Source: JADGRB01 sp963835825 (GTDB lineage Bacteria; Myxococcota_A; Polyangia; Fen-1088). Taken from it: a stretch of DNA of 64,000 bases. A program made the translations under genes and the position numbers. Positions 16,182 to 25,394 of this stretch are shown in pieces. Location of the stretch: positions 1,364,001 to 1,428,000 of the forward strand of contig CAWIGZ010000001.1 of NCBI GenBank assembly GCA_963835825.1, read 5' to 3'. Every line of letters begins with the position of its first letter. The first letter of the stretch is position 1. Below the pieces are notes generated by a model. That model saw only the letters and a program-made list of their open reading frames with translations, did no database searches and had not been told where the DNA came from.

Positions 16182-18067
16182 TGAGCGCCGCTCCCGTGGA
16201 TCTCGAAAAGGTCGGACAGGAGCCGACCGGCCTGCTGCGCTTCAACACCTGCGGCAGCGTCGACGACGGCAAGAGCACGCTCATCGGGCGCATGCTCTTC
16301 GAGGCCAAGGCGCTGTTCGACGATCAGCTCGCCGCCCTGGCCGTCGATTCCAAGAAGGTGGGCACCCGCCAGGGGCAGCTCGACTACGCGCTGCTGCTGG
16401 ACGGGCTCTCTGCCGAGCGCGAGCAGGGGATCACCATCGACGTCGCCTACCGCTACTTCTCGACCGCGCGGAGGCACTTCATCGTCGCCGACACGCCCGG
16501 CCACGAGCAGTACACCCGCAACATGGTGACCGGAGCGTCGACCGCCGATCTGAGCGTCATCCTGATCGACGCCCGCAAGGGGGTGCTCACCCAGACCCGC
16601 CGCCACAGCTTCATCGTCTCGCTGCTCGGCATCCGGCACGTGGTCCTGGCCGTGAACAAGATGGATCTCGTCGGCTACTCGAAGGACGTCTTCACCAAGA
16701 TCGAAGACGAGTACCGGCGGCTGGCCGCCGATCTCAAGCTGCCGGCGATCACCTGTATCCCGGTCTCGGCGGTGGAGGGGGACAACATCGTCGAGCGCTC
16801 GGTCGCCATGGGCTGGTACCGGGGACCGACCTTGATGGGCCTCCTCGAGAGCGTCGAGGTGGACGAATCGCGGGCGCGCGAGCAGCCGCTGCGGATGCCG
16901 GTCCAGTGGGTGAACCGCCCCCACCTGAACTTCCGGGGGTACGCCGGGATGATCGTGGCCGGCGCCGTGCGGACCGGCGACGCCGTTCGCGTCCAGCCCT
17001 CCGGTCGGGTGAGCCACGTCTCGCGGATCGTCACCGCCGACGGTGATCTGCCGCAGGCGACGGTCGGACAATCGATCACCCTCACGCTGGAAGACGAGAT
17101 CGACATCTCGCGCGGCGATCTGATCGTGCAGGCGGACCAGCCCGCCGAGGTGGCCAATCAGTTCGAGGCGACCGTCGTCTGGATGCACGAGGCGCCGCTC
17201 CTGCCAGGGCGCACCTACTTCCTCAAGATCGGCACCCGCACGGTGACCGCCACCGTCACGTCGCTGAAGTACAAGATCAACGTCAACGACCTGCAGCACA
17301 TGGCGGGGGCGACCCTCGAGCTCAACGAGATCGGCATGTGCAACCTCGAGCTCGATCGCCCGATCGCCTTCGATCCCTACGACGTCAACCGCGACACCGG
17401 CGGGTTCATCCTCATCGATCGCATCTCCAACGACACCGTCGGCGCCGGGATGCTGCGCTTCGCGCTCCGACGGGCCAAGAACGTCCAGTGGCAGGCGCTG
17501 GACGTCGACAAGAAGGCGCGCTCGGCGATGAAGCGACAGCGCGCCTGCGTGCTCTGGTACACCGGGCTCTCCGGGGCCGGCAAGTCGACCATCGCCAACC
17601 TCGTCGACAAGAAGCTGCACAGCACCGATCGCCACACCTACCTCCTCGACGGCGACAACATCCGCCACGGCCTCAACAAGGATCTCGGGTTCGCGGACGC
17701 CGACCGCGTGGAGAACGTTCGTCGGATTGCGGAGGTCGCCAAGCTGATGGTCGACGCCGGCCTCATCGTCGGCACGGCGTTCATCTCGCCGTTCCGCGCC
17801 GAGCGGGAGATGGCGCGGGCGCTGGTGGGCGACGGCGAATTCATCGAGATCTTCATCGACACGCCGCTCAACGTGGCCGAGGGGCGAGATCCGAAGGGCC
17901 TGTACAAGAAGGCGCGGCGGGGCGATCTGAAGAACTTCACCGGCATCGACTCGCCCTACGAGGCGCCCGAGAATCCGGATCTGCGGATCGACACCACCAC
18001 CACGACCGCCGAAGAGGCAGCCGAGGCGATCGTCGCCTTTCTGCACCTCCGCGGCGTGACCAGCTGA
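16181..18067 (+). CDS. cysNC: Bifunctional sulfate adenylyltransferase subunit 1 / APS kinase
   Basis: A 628-residue fusion of CysN and CysC. The N-terminal GTPase activates ATP sulfurylase: G1 is CGSVDDGKSTLIGR, G3 is DTPGHEQYTRNM and G4 is NKMD, followed by EF-Tu-like beta-barrel domains to about residue 440. The C-terminal APS kinase phosphorylates APS to PAPS; its P-loop is WYTGLSGAGKST (about 459) and it has DGDNIRHGLNKDLGF, IRRIAEVAKLM-like residues and FIDTPLNVAEGRDPKGLYKKAR. CysNC fusions are known in many proteobacteria. PAPS is the donor for sulfotransferases such as the one at 41540. A hairpin follows the stop. Confidence 0.95.
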   Translation: MSAAPVDLEKVGQEPTGLLRFNTCGSVDDGKSTLIGRMLFEAKALFDDQLAALAVDSKKVGTRQGQLDYALLLDGLSAEREQGITIDVAYRYFSTARRHFIVADTPGHEQYTRNMVTGASTADLSVILIDARKGVLTQTRRHSFIVSLLGIRHVVLAVNKMDLVGYSKDVFTKIEDEYRRLAADLKLPAITCIPVSAVEGDNIVERSVAMGWYRGPTLMGLLESVEVDESRAREQPLRMPVQWVNRPHLNFRGYAGMIVAGAVRTGDAVRVQPSGRVSHVSRIVTADGDLPQATVGQSITLTLEDEIDISRGDLIVQADQPAEVANQFEATVVWMHEAPLLPGRTYFLKIGTRTVTATVTSLKYKINVNDLQHMAGATLELNEIGMCNLELDRPIAFDPYDVNRDTGGFILIDRISNDTVGAGMLRFALRRAKNVQWQALDVDKKARSAMKRQRACVLWYTGLSGAGKSTIANLVDKKLHSTDRHTYLLDGDNIRHGLNKDLGFADADRVENVRRIAEVAKLMVDAGLIVGTAFISPFRAEREMARALVGDGEFIEIFIDTPLNVAEGRDPKGLYKKARRGDLKNFTGIDSPYEAPENPDLRIDTTTTTAEEAAEAIVAFLHLRGVTS

Positions 18068-18096
18068 CGCTCCTGCACGGCTGACCGACGGTTGAT

Positions 18097-18116
18097 CGCG
18101 ACGCGCCGGCGTCGCG
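18097..18116 (+). terminator. Possible hairpin terminator after cysNC
   Basis: CGCGACG and CGTCGCG pair as a 7-base stem with a 6-base loop, about 30 bases after the cysNC stop. There is no T tract, so it is only a weak intrinsic terminator candidate. Confidence 0.3.
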
Positions 18117-18203
18117 AATGTCAGCCGGCGCCCCAATCTGGTCGAAGGCTTCCGCCGATGGCTGCGGCCTGCTTGTGCCGCAGGCGCGGAACCCCAAGGT
18201 GAC

Positions 18204-18211
18204 GGGGGAGG
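18204..18211 (+). promoter_or_regulatory. Strong ribosome binding site of the sulfatase gene
   Basis: GGGGGAGG lies seven bases before the ATG at 18219 and is followed by an A-rich spacer. It fixes the start of the sulfatase and suggests efficient translation. Confidence 0.7.
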
Positions 18212-18218
18212 AAAAAAC

Positions 18219-19697
18219 ATGGCCACAAAAAAGCCCAATATCTTGGTTCTCTTTGGCGACGACATCGGCATGTGGAACATCAGCTATTTCAGCCGCGGTC
18301 AGATGGGGTACCGGACCCCGAACATCGACCGCGTCGCCAACGAAGGCGTGGCCTTCACCGACTACTACGGGCAGCAGAGCTGCACCGCCGGGCGAGCCGC
18401 CTTCATCACCGGCCAGAACCCCGTTCGCACCGGCCTCACCAAGGTCGGGATGCCGGGCGCCACGGTCGGGCTTCAGGCGGAGGATCCGACCATCGCCGAG
18501 ATGCTCAAGCCGCTCGGATACGCCACCGGCCAGTTCGGAAAGAACCACCTCGGCGATCGGGACGAGTACCTGCCGACCGTGCACGGCTTCGACGAGTTCT
18601 TCGGCAACCTCTATCACCTCAACGCCGAGGAAGAACCCGAGCTGCCCGACTACCCCAAGGATCCGGCCTTCAAGAAGAAGTTCGGACCGCGCGGCGTGCT
18701 CCATTGCACCTCCGACGGCAAGGGTGGACAGAAGATCAAGGACACCGGCCCGCTGACCATCAAGCGGATGGAGACCATCGACGAGGAGATCACCGATCGC
18801 GCGCTCGTGTGGATGGAGAAGCAGGTCAAGGACGAGAAGCCGTTCTTCCTCTGGTACAACTCGACCGCGATGCACTTCCGGACCCACCTCGCCGAGAAGA
18901 ACCGCGGCAAGAGCGGGCAGGACGACTACAGCGACCGGATGGTCACGCACGACGAGCAGATCGGCCAGATGCTCGACAAGCTCGACGAGCTGGGGATCGC
19001 CGACAACACGATCGTGATGTACTCGACCGACAACGGCCCCGAGAACGACACCTGGCCCGACGGCGCCAACACCGTGTTCCGCAGCCAGAAGGACACCAAC
19101 TGGGAAGGGGGCTGGCGGGTGCCGGCGTTCATTCGCTGGCCGGGCAAGATCAAGCCGGGCTCGGTGCTGAACGGCATCGTGTCGCACCAGGACATGCTGC
19201 CGACCCTTCTGGCTATCGCGGGTGATCCCGACGTGAGCCAGAAGCTGCTCAAGGGTTACAAGGTCGGCGACAAGACCTTCAAGGTGCACATCGACGGCAT
19301 CAACATGGTCCCCTACCTGACCGGCCAGGTGAAGGAGAGCCCGCGGACGGCCTTCTTCTACATGAGCGATGACGGCGAGGTGATGGCCGTCCGAAACGGG
19401 GACTGGAAGTTCGTGCTCGGAGAGCAGCGCGCCATGCAGCTGAAGGTCTGGATGGAGCCGCTCACAAGCTGCGCCTCCCGCTCATCTTCAATTTGCGACG
19501 CGACCCGTTCGAGCGGGCCCAGCACAACTCCAACACCTACTATGACTGGATGGCGTACCACGCCTTCATGCTGTACGAGATGCAGGCGCTGGTGGCGGCG
19601 CAGATCGAGGACTTCGTGAAGTATCCCGCCGCGCCAGAAGCCGGCCGCGTTCAACCTCGATGAGGTGATGCGGCAGGTGCAGGTCCACCATCAATAG
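18219..19697 (+). CDS. Arylsulfatase-type sulfatase (two frameshifts near the C terminus)
   Basis: About 492 residues of a type I sulfatase, which hydrolyses sulfate esters with a formylglycine made from Cys. The metal-binding start is NILVLFGDDIGMWNISYFSRG, the maturation motif is SCTAGRAAFITGQNPVRTG (C55, CxAxR type), then GKNHLGDRDEYLPTVHGFDEF and the late YSTDNGPENDTWPDG. No signal peptide is visible, so it may be cytoplasmic. The frame breaks near 19465 (one A missing) and again near 19632 (one C extra); after correction the tail reads LRLPLIFNLRRDPFERAQ and ends QVQVHHQ at 19697. It lies between cysNC and a methyltransferase gene. No sulfatase-maturing enzyme is encoded in the window. 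Confidence 0.9.
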
Positions 19698-19713
19698 GGC
19701 CGACGCCGCGGCT

Positions 19714-20958
19714 GTGACCGAGGGGGTGCGCGCCTTCTACGAGCGCCACCCCTATCCGCCTCCCGTCGACAGCCTGGAGAAGTACCGGCGTCTCTGGCAG
19801 GACCGCCAGAGACGCCGTGCGGATTACCACCTGTTCTGGCCGGGCCGGCCTTATCGCGAGGACCACGCCATCTTGCTCGCGGGCTGCGGGACCTCCCAGG
19901 CGGCCAAGCACGCCGTGCGCTGGCCGGCGGCGCGGGTGACGGGCATCGACTTCAGCGCCGCCAGCGTGAGCAAGACCGAGGAGCTTAAGCGAAAGCACGC
20001 CCTCGACAACCTTCAGGTTCGCCAGCTCTCTCTCACGGCGGCGGGGGAGCTGGGGGCGACCTTCGATCAGATCGTCTGCACCGGAGTGCTGCACCATCTC
20101 CCCGATCCGGACGCGGGGCTGCGGGCCCTGCGTGAGGTGCTGGCGCCGGGCGGGGCCATGCACCTGATGGTGTACGCGCCGTACGGACGGGTCGGGGTCT
20201 ACATGCTGCAGGACTTCTGCCGGCGGCTCGGCGTGGAGGCCACCGACGACGGAATCCGTGAGCTCGTCGCCGCCCTCGCCGCGCTCCCCTCGGGACATCC
20301 GCTGGCGACGCTGCTGCGCGAGGCGCCCGACTTTCGGAACGAGGCGGCGCTGGCCGATGCGCTGCTCCACCCGCAGGACCGCGCCTACTCCGTGCCCGAG
20401 CTGTTCGCGTTCCTCGAACGGTGCGGCCTGCGGTTCGGCCGCTGGGTGAAGCAGGCGCCCTACAGCCCGCACTGCGGCCTGATGGCCCGGCTCCCGCAGA
20501 CGGAGCGCCTGGCCCGCCTGCCGGAGGTGGACCAGCACGCCGCCGCCGAGCTGTTTCGGGGGACGATGGCCCGCCACAGCCTGGTGGCGTATCGGGACGA
20601 CGAGCCGCGCGACGCCCACCACCTCAGGTTCAGCGGAGACGATTGGCCGCGCTACGTGCCGGTCCGGCTGCCCGACACCATCGCCGTCGAGGAGCGGCTG
20701 CCGCCCGGCGCGGCCGCGGTGCTCATCAACCGGAGCCACAGCCACACCGACCTCTATCTGCCCATCGACGCCGAGGAGAAGCGACTCCATGACGCCGTCG
20801 ACGGCGCGCGCACCATCGGCGAGCTGGCCGGGGCGCATGGGCGGCTGGCGGCCGCCGGCCCGTTCTTTCAGCGGCTCGGCTGGCACGATCAGGTGGTGTT
20901 CGACGCCTCCGCCAGCGCGCGCCGAGCCCCGGAGCCATCCCTCGCTCGTCGTCGTTGA
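19714..20958 (+). CDS. SAM-dependent methyltransferase with C-terminal extension
   Basis: A 414-residue protein with a GTG start 16 bases after the sulfatase stop. Residues 1-30 hold the FYERHPYPPPVDSLEKYRRLW element. The class I methyltransferase core follows: motif I ILLAGCGTSQAAKHA, the acidic end of strand 2 in VTGIDFSAAS, the IVCTGVLHHLPDP motif and LAPGGAMHLMVYAPYG. After about residue 200 comes an extension ending LAAAGPFFQRLGWHDQVVFDA. The substrate is not apparent. Its position in the sulfur operon suggests a role in modifying a related small molecule or the sulfatase substrate, which is inference only. Confidence 0.85.
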   Translation: MTEGVRAFYERHPYPPPVDSLEKYRRLWQDRQRRRADYHLFWPGRPYREDHAILLAGCGTSQAAKHAVRWPAARVTGIDFSAASVSKTEELKRKHALDNLQVRQLSLTAAGELGATFDQIVCTGVLHHLPDPDAGLRALREVLAPGGAMHLMVYAPYGRVGVYMLQDFCRRLGVEATDDGIRELVAALAALPSGHPLATLLREAPDFRNEAALADALLHPQDRAYSVPELFAFLERCGLRFGRWVKQAPYSPHCGLMARLPQTERLARLPEVDQHAAAELFRGTMARHSLVAYRDDEPRDAHHLRFSGDDWPRYVPVRLPDTIAVEERLPPGAAAVLINRSHSHTDLYLPIDAEEKRLHDAVDGARTIGELAGAHGRLAAAGPFFQRLGWHDQVVFDASASARRAPEPSLARRR

Positions 20959-21005
20959 CCGATCGCCCCAGGCTGTCGTTCGGCCGGCTCGGCTTCCAAT
21001 GCGCC

Positions 21006-23484
21006 CTACTGATCGACGGCGGCGGCCTCCGGCGGATGCTGCCGGCGGACGATCTCGTTGAGGATGTTTCCCAGGTTGTCCTCCGTCATCGACCAGGCCT
21101 GGGGAAACTCGTCCTTCGTATAGACCTGCAGCGCGCCCCGGTAGGCGTCCACGGCCTGCGCCAGCAGTCGATTGCCGGACTCGTCGTCGCGACGGCGCCC
21201 CTGATCCTCGAGCACCGTGCCGAGGTTGTTCTGGATCATCGCCCAGTCGCGCGGGTGGGCCTGTCGCGTACAGATCTCGAGCGCGCTCTTGAACGCGCGC
21301 ACCGCCTGGGCCAGCAGCTCGTCGCCGGGCGCCCCTTCGGCGCGCCGCGCCTGATCGGCGAGCACGGTGCCGAGGTTGTTCTCGGCCATCGCCCAGTCGC
21401 GCGGCGCGTCCGCCCGCGTGGAGACCTCGAGCACCTGCTGAAACGCCCCCGCCGATTCGGCGAGCAGCTTGTCTCCCGGCTCAACTTCGGTGCGCACCCC
21501 CAGATCGTCGAGCGCGGTCCCGAGGTTCGCCTCGGTCGACGCCCAGTCGCGCGGGGAGCTTCTCCCGCGTTCGGATCTGCAGGGCCAGCCTGTGGGCGTC
21601 GACGGCCTGGGCGAGCAGCGCGAGGCTCTTGTCGCCCTTGGCGCGCGTCCCCTGCTCGTCGAGCGCGCCGCCCAGGCTGTCTTCGGTGGCGGCCCATTCG
21701 TCGGGCGCCAGCTCGCGCGTACGGACCTGCAGCGCCTGCTGAAAAGCGTCGACAGCCTGCGCGAGCAGCTGGTCCCCATGGGCCTCGCTCGCCCGCTTTC
21801 CCTGCTCCTCGAGCACCGCGCCGAGCGCAACCTCCGTCGCGGCCCAGGCCCGCGGCGCTCGCTCGCGGGTCGACACCTTCAGCGCTGCCCGGAGCGCGTC
21901 CGCCCCCTGGGCCAGCAGCTCGTCCGCCTTGGCGCCGCTCGTCCGCTTGCCACGCTCGGCCAGCGCGCGGCCGAGCGCGCTCTCGGTCGCCGCCCAGTCG
22001 GTGGGAGCCCGTTCGCGGGTTCGAACCTTGAGCGCGAACCGGTACGCGTCGGCGGCGCGCGCCAAGAAATCGTCGCCCTTGTCTTCCGGCGCCCGCGCGG
22101 CCTGCGATTCCAGGATCGCCCCCAGCTCGACCTCGGTCGCCGCCCACTCGTCGGCAAATCGATCGGCCGTCCGCACTTCCAACGTCGACTTCAGCGTGTC
22201 GGCGGCGCGCGCCAGCAGCTCGTCCCCCTTGGTTCCCGGCGCCAGCTTCCCCTGATCGACCAGGACCCGACTGAGGTTCGTGGCGGTGGCGGCCCACGCC
22301 TCCGGGTGTCGCTCGCGGGTCGAAACCTCCAGCGCGAGCTGCAAGGCTGACGCTGCCTGGCCCAGGAGCTCGTTGGCCCGCTTTCCGCCGGCCAGCTTCC
22401 CTTCGTCGTCGAGGATGGCCCCGAGATCGCTCTCGGCTGAAGCCCATTCTTTGGGGAATTGTTCGCGCGTGTAGATCCGGAGCGCGTCACGGCAGGCCTC
22501 CGCTCCGCGCTCCAGATGGGGCAGCGCCGCCGGGCCTGGCTGCCCGGCGGCCAGCTGCTGCTCGGCGCGGGCCACGTCCATCGACGCCGCCGCCCAGCGG
22601 GCGGGATCGTCCTTCTTGTCGATCTGGGCCAGCACCCGCCGGTAGACGTCCAGCGCGCGTTCGAACTGCAAGCTCAAGAAATCGGCGTCCGCCTCCTGCT
22701 TCAAGAGCGCCCGCACGGCGTCGCCGTGGGCGCGCTTCCTGGCCGCGAGCGCCGCGGCCTCCTTGTCGAAGCCGGTCTCCTCGGCGAGGGCAGCCGCCAC
22801 CGCGGCGTGCGAAAACCGGGCTGCGTCGGCCAGCTCATGTCGGACGAACGCCGCCTGGCTCTTCTGGGCCGGGGTGCTCTGGCGGCTGTTCTTCACCTTG
22901 GCCGCCCAGCTGTCGACCGCCGCTTTGACCTCCTTGACCGGAAGGCCGTACCGCGTCGCCCAGTCGCGCAGATAAGGATCGAGGCGGAGCTGCCCGGGGT
23001 GCGGAGCGTGGCCAATCTGCTCGCGCGCCCGCGCCATCATTCCCGAGACCAGCGCCTCGAGCGCCGGCGGCGAGAGGAACCGCTTGGAGCCCACCGGCAC
23101 CAGCTGCAGCTCGAGGAGGTTCTTGTCGAGATCGGCCGGCAGCCGCGCCGCGCCGCCCGACGGTGGCCAGAGCCGGTAACCCTCCTTGTCGACGTCGATC
23201 GTCAGCGCGTCGCCCGGCTTCATCTCGGGCGGCAGGAGCAGCCAGAAGCGGCCGTCCTCGTCGGTCGACGGCGCATCCTTGACGCCGCGGACGTGCACGA
23301 CGGCGTCGGCGATCGGGCGTGGCTTGCCGGACCGCTCGGGCGGCGCCACCACGAGCCCTTTCAGATAGCGCGCGTCGGCCGCGCGCGCCGGTTTCGCGGG
23401 GGGCAGGAGGACCGCCAGCGCCACCGCGCAGGCCACCGTCGACAGGGACCGACCCAAAGATAGTCGCTGGCGTTTTACGCTCAA
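21006..23484 (-). CDS. Exported protein with ten 50-residue helical (TPR-like) repeats (frameshifted)
   Basis: About 825 residues when one frameshift is corrected. A signal peptide (about residues 14-35) is followed by a carboxypeptidase-regulatory-like beta domain (KGLVVAPPERSGKPRPIADA through DEDGRFWLLLPPEMKPGD) and a helical region. Ten consecutive repeats of exactly 50 residues then run to the end, each near the pattern A-A-L-V-TRE--P--WA-TE--LG--L-EQG-R and ending LLAQ. The Trp and NLG positions match a TPR-like family often seen in bacterial scaffold proteins. The break is at a GGGG run, 21553-21556, with one G extra. The start appears to be TTG at 23484. A scaffold or peptide-binding role is likely; partners are unknown. 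It is convergent with the methyltransferase. Confidence 0.82.
21009..22515 (-). repeat. Ten tandem 150-bp repeats
   Basis: DNA encoding the ten 50-residue repeats of the helical-repeat protein. Unit length is constant, while the sequence varies most in the residues between the conserved LG and LLAQ positions. The last unit is one residue short and carries the C-terminal tail. One unit is interrupted by the indel at 21553-21556. Confidence 0.85.
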
Positions 23485-23743
23485 GAGAACCCTCGCTGAA
23501 AACTCTGGCGCACGGGTCGGTGTTGTCCAGACCCAAGGTACGGGCGGTGATCGGAATCAGCGCGGGCTGCTTCCCAGATCACGGAGGCGGGGCGCCCGTC
23601 CGCCGTGCCGACGGCCGCGCCGCGCTCCGAAGGTGGCCCCCAAGGGCTGACCGGGCAGAGCGGGGCGGGGCGGGGCGGAGACGATCTGGCCGCGCGATCG
23701 GCGTAAAATGTGTTCTGCTGTTCGAAGACGTGGAGCGAGGTCA

Positions 23744-25394
23744 ATGAGAGTCCGTGACATCGGGATCGCGCTGGCAGCTCTGCCGCTGGCGTTGAGCCTC
23801 GGATGCCAGCGCCAGCCCGGCGTGCAGATCGCCACCGACCGTCCGACCCATGACGCGGCGACGGACGGCGGAGCGGACCATGCTGCGGCCCGTAGCGATG
23901 CCGCCGGCGGCGATCGATCGAAGCCGGACGCGAGCCTCCCCGACGCCAATCGCCCCGACGCCAATCGCCCCGACGCCAATCGCCCCGACGCCAATCGCCC
24001 CGACGCCAGTCGGCCCGATGCGGCGGCCATCGACGCGGTGGCGGATGCGCAGGCCGGCGACGCGGCGCCCGCGGACGGCGGCGACGCCGCGGGCTCGGCG
24101 GCGTTCGAGCTCCTGGGAGCGCCGCTGGTCTTCGCGCCGACGCCGCGCAGCTTCGGTCTCAGCGTCGTGCTGCGCGCGGGCGATCCCACCGCGCTGCGGC
24201 TTCGGGTGCGCGACGAGGCGCTGTCGGCCTGGTCGATCCAGGGGCCACCGCTTTCACCGGCGGTCGACCTCGCGCAGTGGACGGTGGAGGGTCTGGTGCC
24301 CGGCCGCCGCTACGCCTACGAGGTCTCCGCCTGGCCCGCGTCCGGCGATGCCGGCTCGCCGGACGCATCTCTCCCGGTCGTTCTTTACGAGGGAAGCGCC
24401 GCCACGGCGCCGGCGCCGGGCACCCCCTTCAGCTTCGCCCTCATCGCCGATTCGCACATCGAGCCGCGCGATCCGGTCCCCCCGGGCGAGACCGTCGTCG
24501 ACGACTTCTACGGGTCGATGGAGACCACGCTGCTCGCCGTCTCGGCCGAGATCGGCGCGGCCAAGCCCGACTTCGTGATCAACCTGGGCGACATGCTCGA
24601 CTACCACCTGTTCGGGTTCAACGCGCCGCCGCCCGACGCCGCCTGGGCGCGCCTCGGCTACCTGAACTACCGCCGGCTGCTGGGCGACACCGTCGGCCAC
24701 GCCGCGCACTTTCCGGTCATCGGCAACTGGGACGGCGAGAGCGGCTGCAACACGCCCGACGAGATCGCGCGCTCGATGAGCCAGCGCCTGCTTTATGCGC
24801 CCGGCCCGGGGCCCGACACCTACCCCGAAGGAGGGAGCGCCAACGGCGACTACTACGCGTTCACCTGGGGCGACGCCCTCTTCGTGGTGCTCAACGTCAT
24901 GACCTACACGCCGACCTGCCACCTGCTCGGCAGTGGTCCCGGGCTGGCCGACGACTGGACGCTGGGGCCGGCGCAGCTCGGCGTGGCTCGAGCAGACCCT
25001 GGCCCACGCCAGCTCGAAGTGGCGCTTTCTCTTCATCCACCACACCGTCGGCGGCGCCGCCGGCGATCCGGACGACACGGCCTACGGGCGGGGCGGCGGA
25101 CAGGCCGCCTACGTCGGTGAGCAGGCGACGATCCACGCCCTGATGTTGCAGTACGGCGTGCAGATCTTCTTCTACGCCCACGACCACGTCTTCACCGACA
25201 TGGTCGTCGACGGGATTCACTACCTCTTGCCCGGGAGCGCCGGCGCGCCGTGGAAGTTCGATTCGTCCCAGACCGGTTACCTCCACTACTGGCCCGACTC
25301 GGGATATGCCCGCGTCTCGGTGGCGCCGGACAGCGCGGAGGTCGACCTGGTCTCGAGCGACGGCACCGTGCTGGAGGGCCTGACGCTGCCGTGA
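23744..25394 (+). CDS. Metallophosphoesterase lipoprotein, purple-acid-phosphatase-like (frameshifted)
   Basis: About 549 residues. A lipobox (LPLALSLGC) is followed by an Asp/Ala/Pro-rich linker with a PDANR repeat, a fibronectin-like domain (LVFAPTPRSFGLSVVLRAGD, then VEGLVPGRRYAYEVSAWP) and the phosphoesterase domain. Metal-binding motifs are IADSHIEP (DxH), NLGDMLDY (GDxxD), VIGNWDGE (the usual GNHD/E, but with Trp for His), FIHHTVGG and YAHDHVF. The FN3-plus-phosphatase order is that of purple acid phosphatases. One extra C near 24979 shifts the frame; the C-terminal part continues AWLEQTLAHASSKWRFLFIHH to 25394. Its stop overlaps the next start by GTGA, so the two genes are translationally coupled. 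Confidence 0.85.
23941..24015 (+). repeat. Four perfect 15-bp repeats plus one degenerate copy
   Basis: The unit CGACGCCAATCGCCC occurs four times head to tail at 23941-24000 and once imperfectly at 24001-24015. It encodes PDANR pentapeptides in the linker of the metallophosphoesterase. Unit length is a multiple of three, so slippage would change linker length without breaking the frame. Confidence 0.95.

Noticed and set aside
23941..24015. CRISPR-like short repeats
   Set aside because: The units are contiguous without spacers, are 15 bases long and lie inside a coding linker.
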